From Alistipes sp. (lineage in GTDB: Bacteria; Bacteroidota; Bacteroidia; Bacteroidales; Rikenellaceae): 6,178 nt of DNA. Numbering within the stretch: position 1 is the first letter of the stretch; each line of letters opens with the position of its first letter. The stretch lies in NCBI GenBank assembly GCA_017628595.1, contig JAGBYV010000250.1, positions 1 to 6,178 of the forward strand. Reading direction: 5' to 3'. The notes under the pieces are model-generated. The model saw nothing but the letters and a program-made list of their open reading frames with translations, was not told the origin of the DNA and did not search any database. A program made the position numbers and the translations under genes. Shown piece after piece: positions 5,755-6,178 of this stretch.

Positions 5755-6178
5755 TACTTAAGTTTGATTTGAGTGCTCTCGGCTACAATATCACCTCGCT
5801 TGAGAAGGATGCCTACGGCGCGCTTGAATACCTTCTTGCTCATTTGAGTGAGGGCGTGGATCTGGTCGGGTGAAGAGTCATCACCAACGGTCAACACACC
5901 GCCATTCTCCTTGATGAGCGAGAGCAGAGTCTCGGCCGACGAGGTAACACCATCGTAACCCTGCTGCTGGAGCGTGAGGTCGATGCGGTTGTCGTCCGTA
6001 ATGCGGCGTACCCAACCCTCCAGACTATCGCCTACGCGTACGGGGCGGAAGATCTGATTCTTGTAGATCATACCCCAGTGGCGCGAGTTGATGATAGCGC
6101 GGTAGCCGATGGGGCTCTCCGATGCTATCACGATATCGACCTTCTGGCGAGGCTTTACGGTGATGACGTCGTTGTCGA
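5754..6178 (-). CDS. CvfB-like S1/winged-helix RNA-binding protein, 5' end cut by the window edge
   Basis: C-terminal half of a CvfB-family protein, a cytoplasmic nucleic-acid-binding protein with serial S1 domains and a C-terminal winged helix; in Firmicutes it affects expression of virulence and other genes. The reading frame stays open to the edge at 6178, so about 140 codons are visible and the true start is outside; the GTG at 6131 is internal. The visible part begins with an S1-like domain (KVDIVIASESPIGYRAIIN, then GMIYKNQIFRPVRVGD, then GWVRRITDDNRIDLTLQQQGYDG). The winged helix follows: AETLLSLIKENGG, then DDSSPDQIHAL, MSKKVFKRAVG and a terminal strand ending TQIKLK. The SPDQI and MSKK.FKRAVG pieces are characteristic of the CvfB C-terminal domain. 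Family length is about 280-300 residues, so roughly half is missing. The stop codon overlaps the methyltransferase start (TAATG). Confidence 0.9.
   Translation of the reverse strand, partial: DNDVITVKPRQKVDIVIASESPIGYRAIINSRHWGMIYKNQIFRPVRVGDSLEGWVRRITDDNRIDLTLQQQGYDGVTSSAETLLSLIKENGGVLTVGDDSSPDQIHALTQMSKKVFKRAVGILLKRGDIVAESTQIKLK

Noticed and set aside
5754..6131. Treating the CvfB-like gene as a complete 125-residue protein starting at GTG 6131
   Set aside because: The frame is open upstream to the window edge, and those upstream codons (for example KVDIVIASE) complete the first strand of the S1 domain, so the GTG is an internal valine.
1..6178. Defence system, mobile element, CRISPR array or biosynthetic cluster
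   Set aside because: All six genes belong to housekeeping or common envelope families. There are no spaced direct repeats, transposase or integrase motifs, or restriction, toxin or nuclease domains other than UvrA, and base composition looks uniform.

Overview
The window looks like ordinary chromosomal DNA from a member of the Bacteroidota, probably order Bacteroidales. The reasons are two tandem DUF4251-type secreted proteins (a family I know only from this phylum), a UvrA with the Bacteroidota-like 'CPSTG' variant of its first zinc module, and a moderately GC-rich composition. An Alistipes-like genome would fit, but the genus cannot be fixed from this sequence. All six genes lie on the minus strand, so transcription runs from the right edge to the left edge. 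There are no tRNA or rRNA genes, CRISPR arrays, transposases or integrases, and no sign of recent transfer.

Layout in order of transcription. (1) 6178-5754: the 3' half of a CvfB-like S1/winged-helix RNA-binding protein, whose 5' end is outside the window. (2) 5754-4990: a class I SAM-dependent methyltransferase that overlaps the previous gene by one base (TAATG). A strong hairpin terminator (4954-4991) takes in the methyltransferase stop codon and closes this unit. (3) 4917-4129: a TauE/SafE-family membrane permease. (4) 4106-1278: full-length uvrA, 22 bp downstream of the permease and preceded by a clear Shine-Dalgarno sequence. (5) 1236-685 and (6) 682-59: two small exported DUF4251 paralogs, 2 bp apart, separated from uvrA by 41 bp. 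A hairpin at that junction covers the start codon of the first paralog. A second hairpin (25-52) follows the last gene and probably ends transcription from both sides.

The genes probably form two transcription units: cvfB-methyltransferase, and permease-uvrA-(DUF4251 pair). No shared pathway is evident. UvrA is the damage-recognition ATPase of nucleotide excision repair, the permease belongs to an anion/sulfur-compound exporter family, and the DUF4251 proteins are periplasmic or envelope proteins of unknown role. I found no convincing undescribed system. The points most worth checking are the Cys-to-Thr change in the first UvrA zinc module, the start-codon hairpin between uvrA and the DUF4251 pair, and the diverged DUF4251 tandem.
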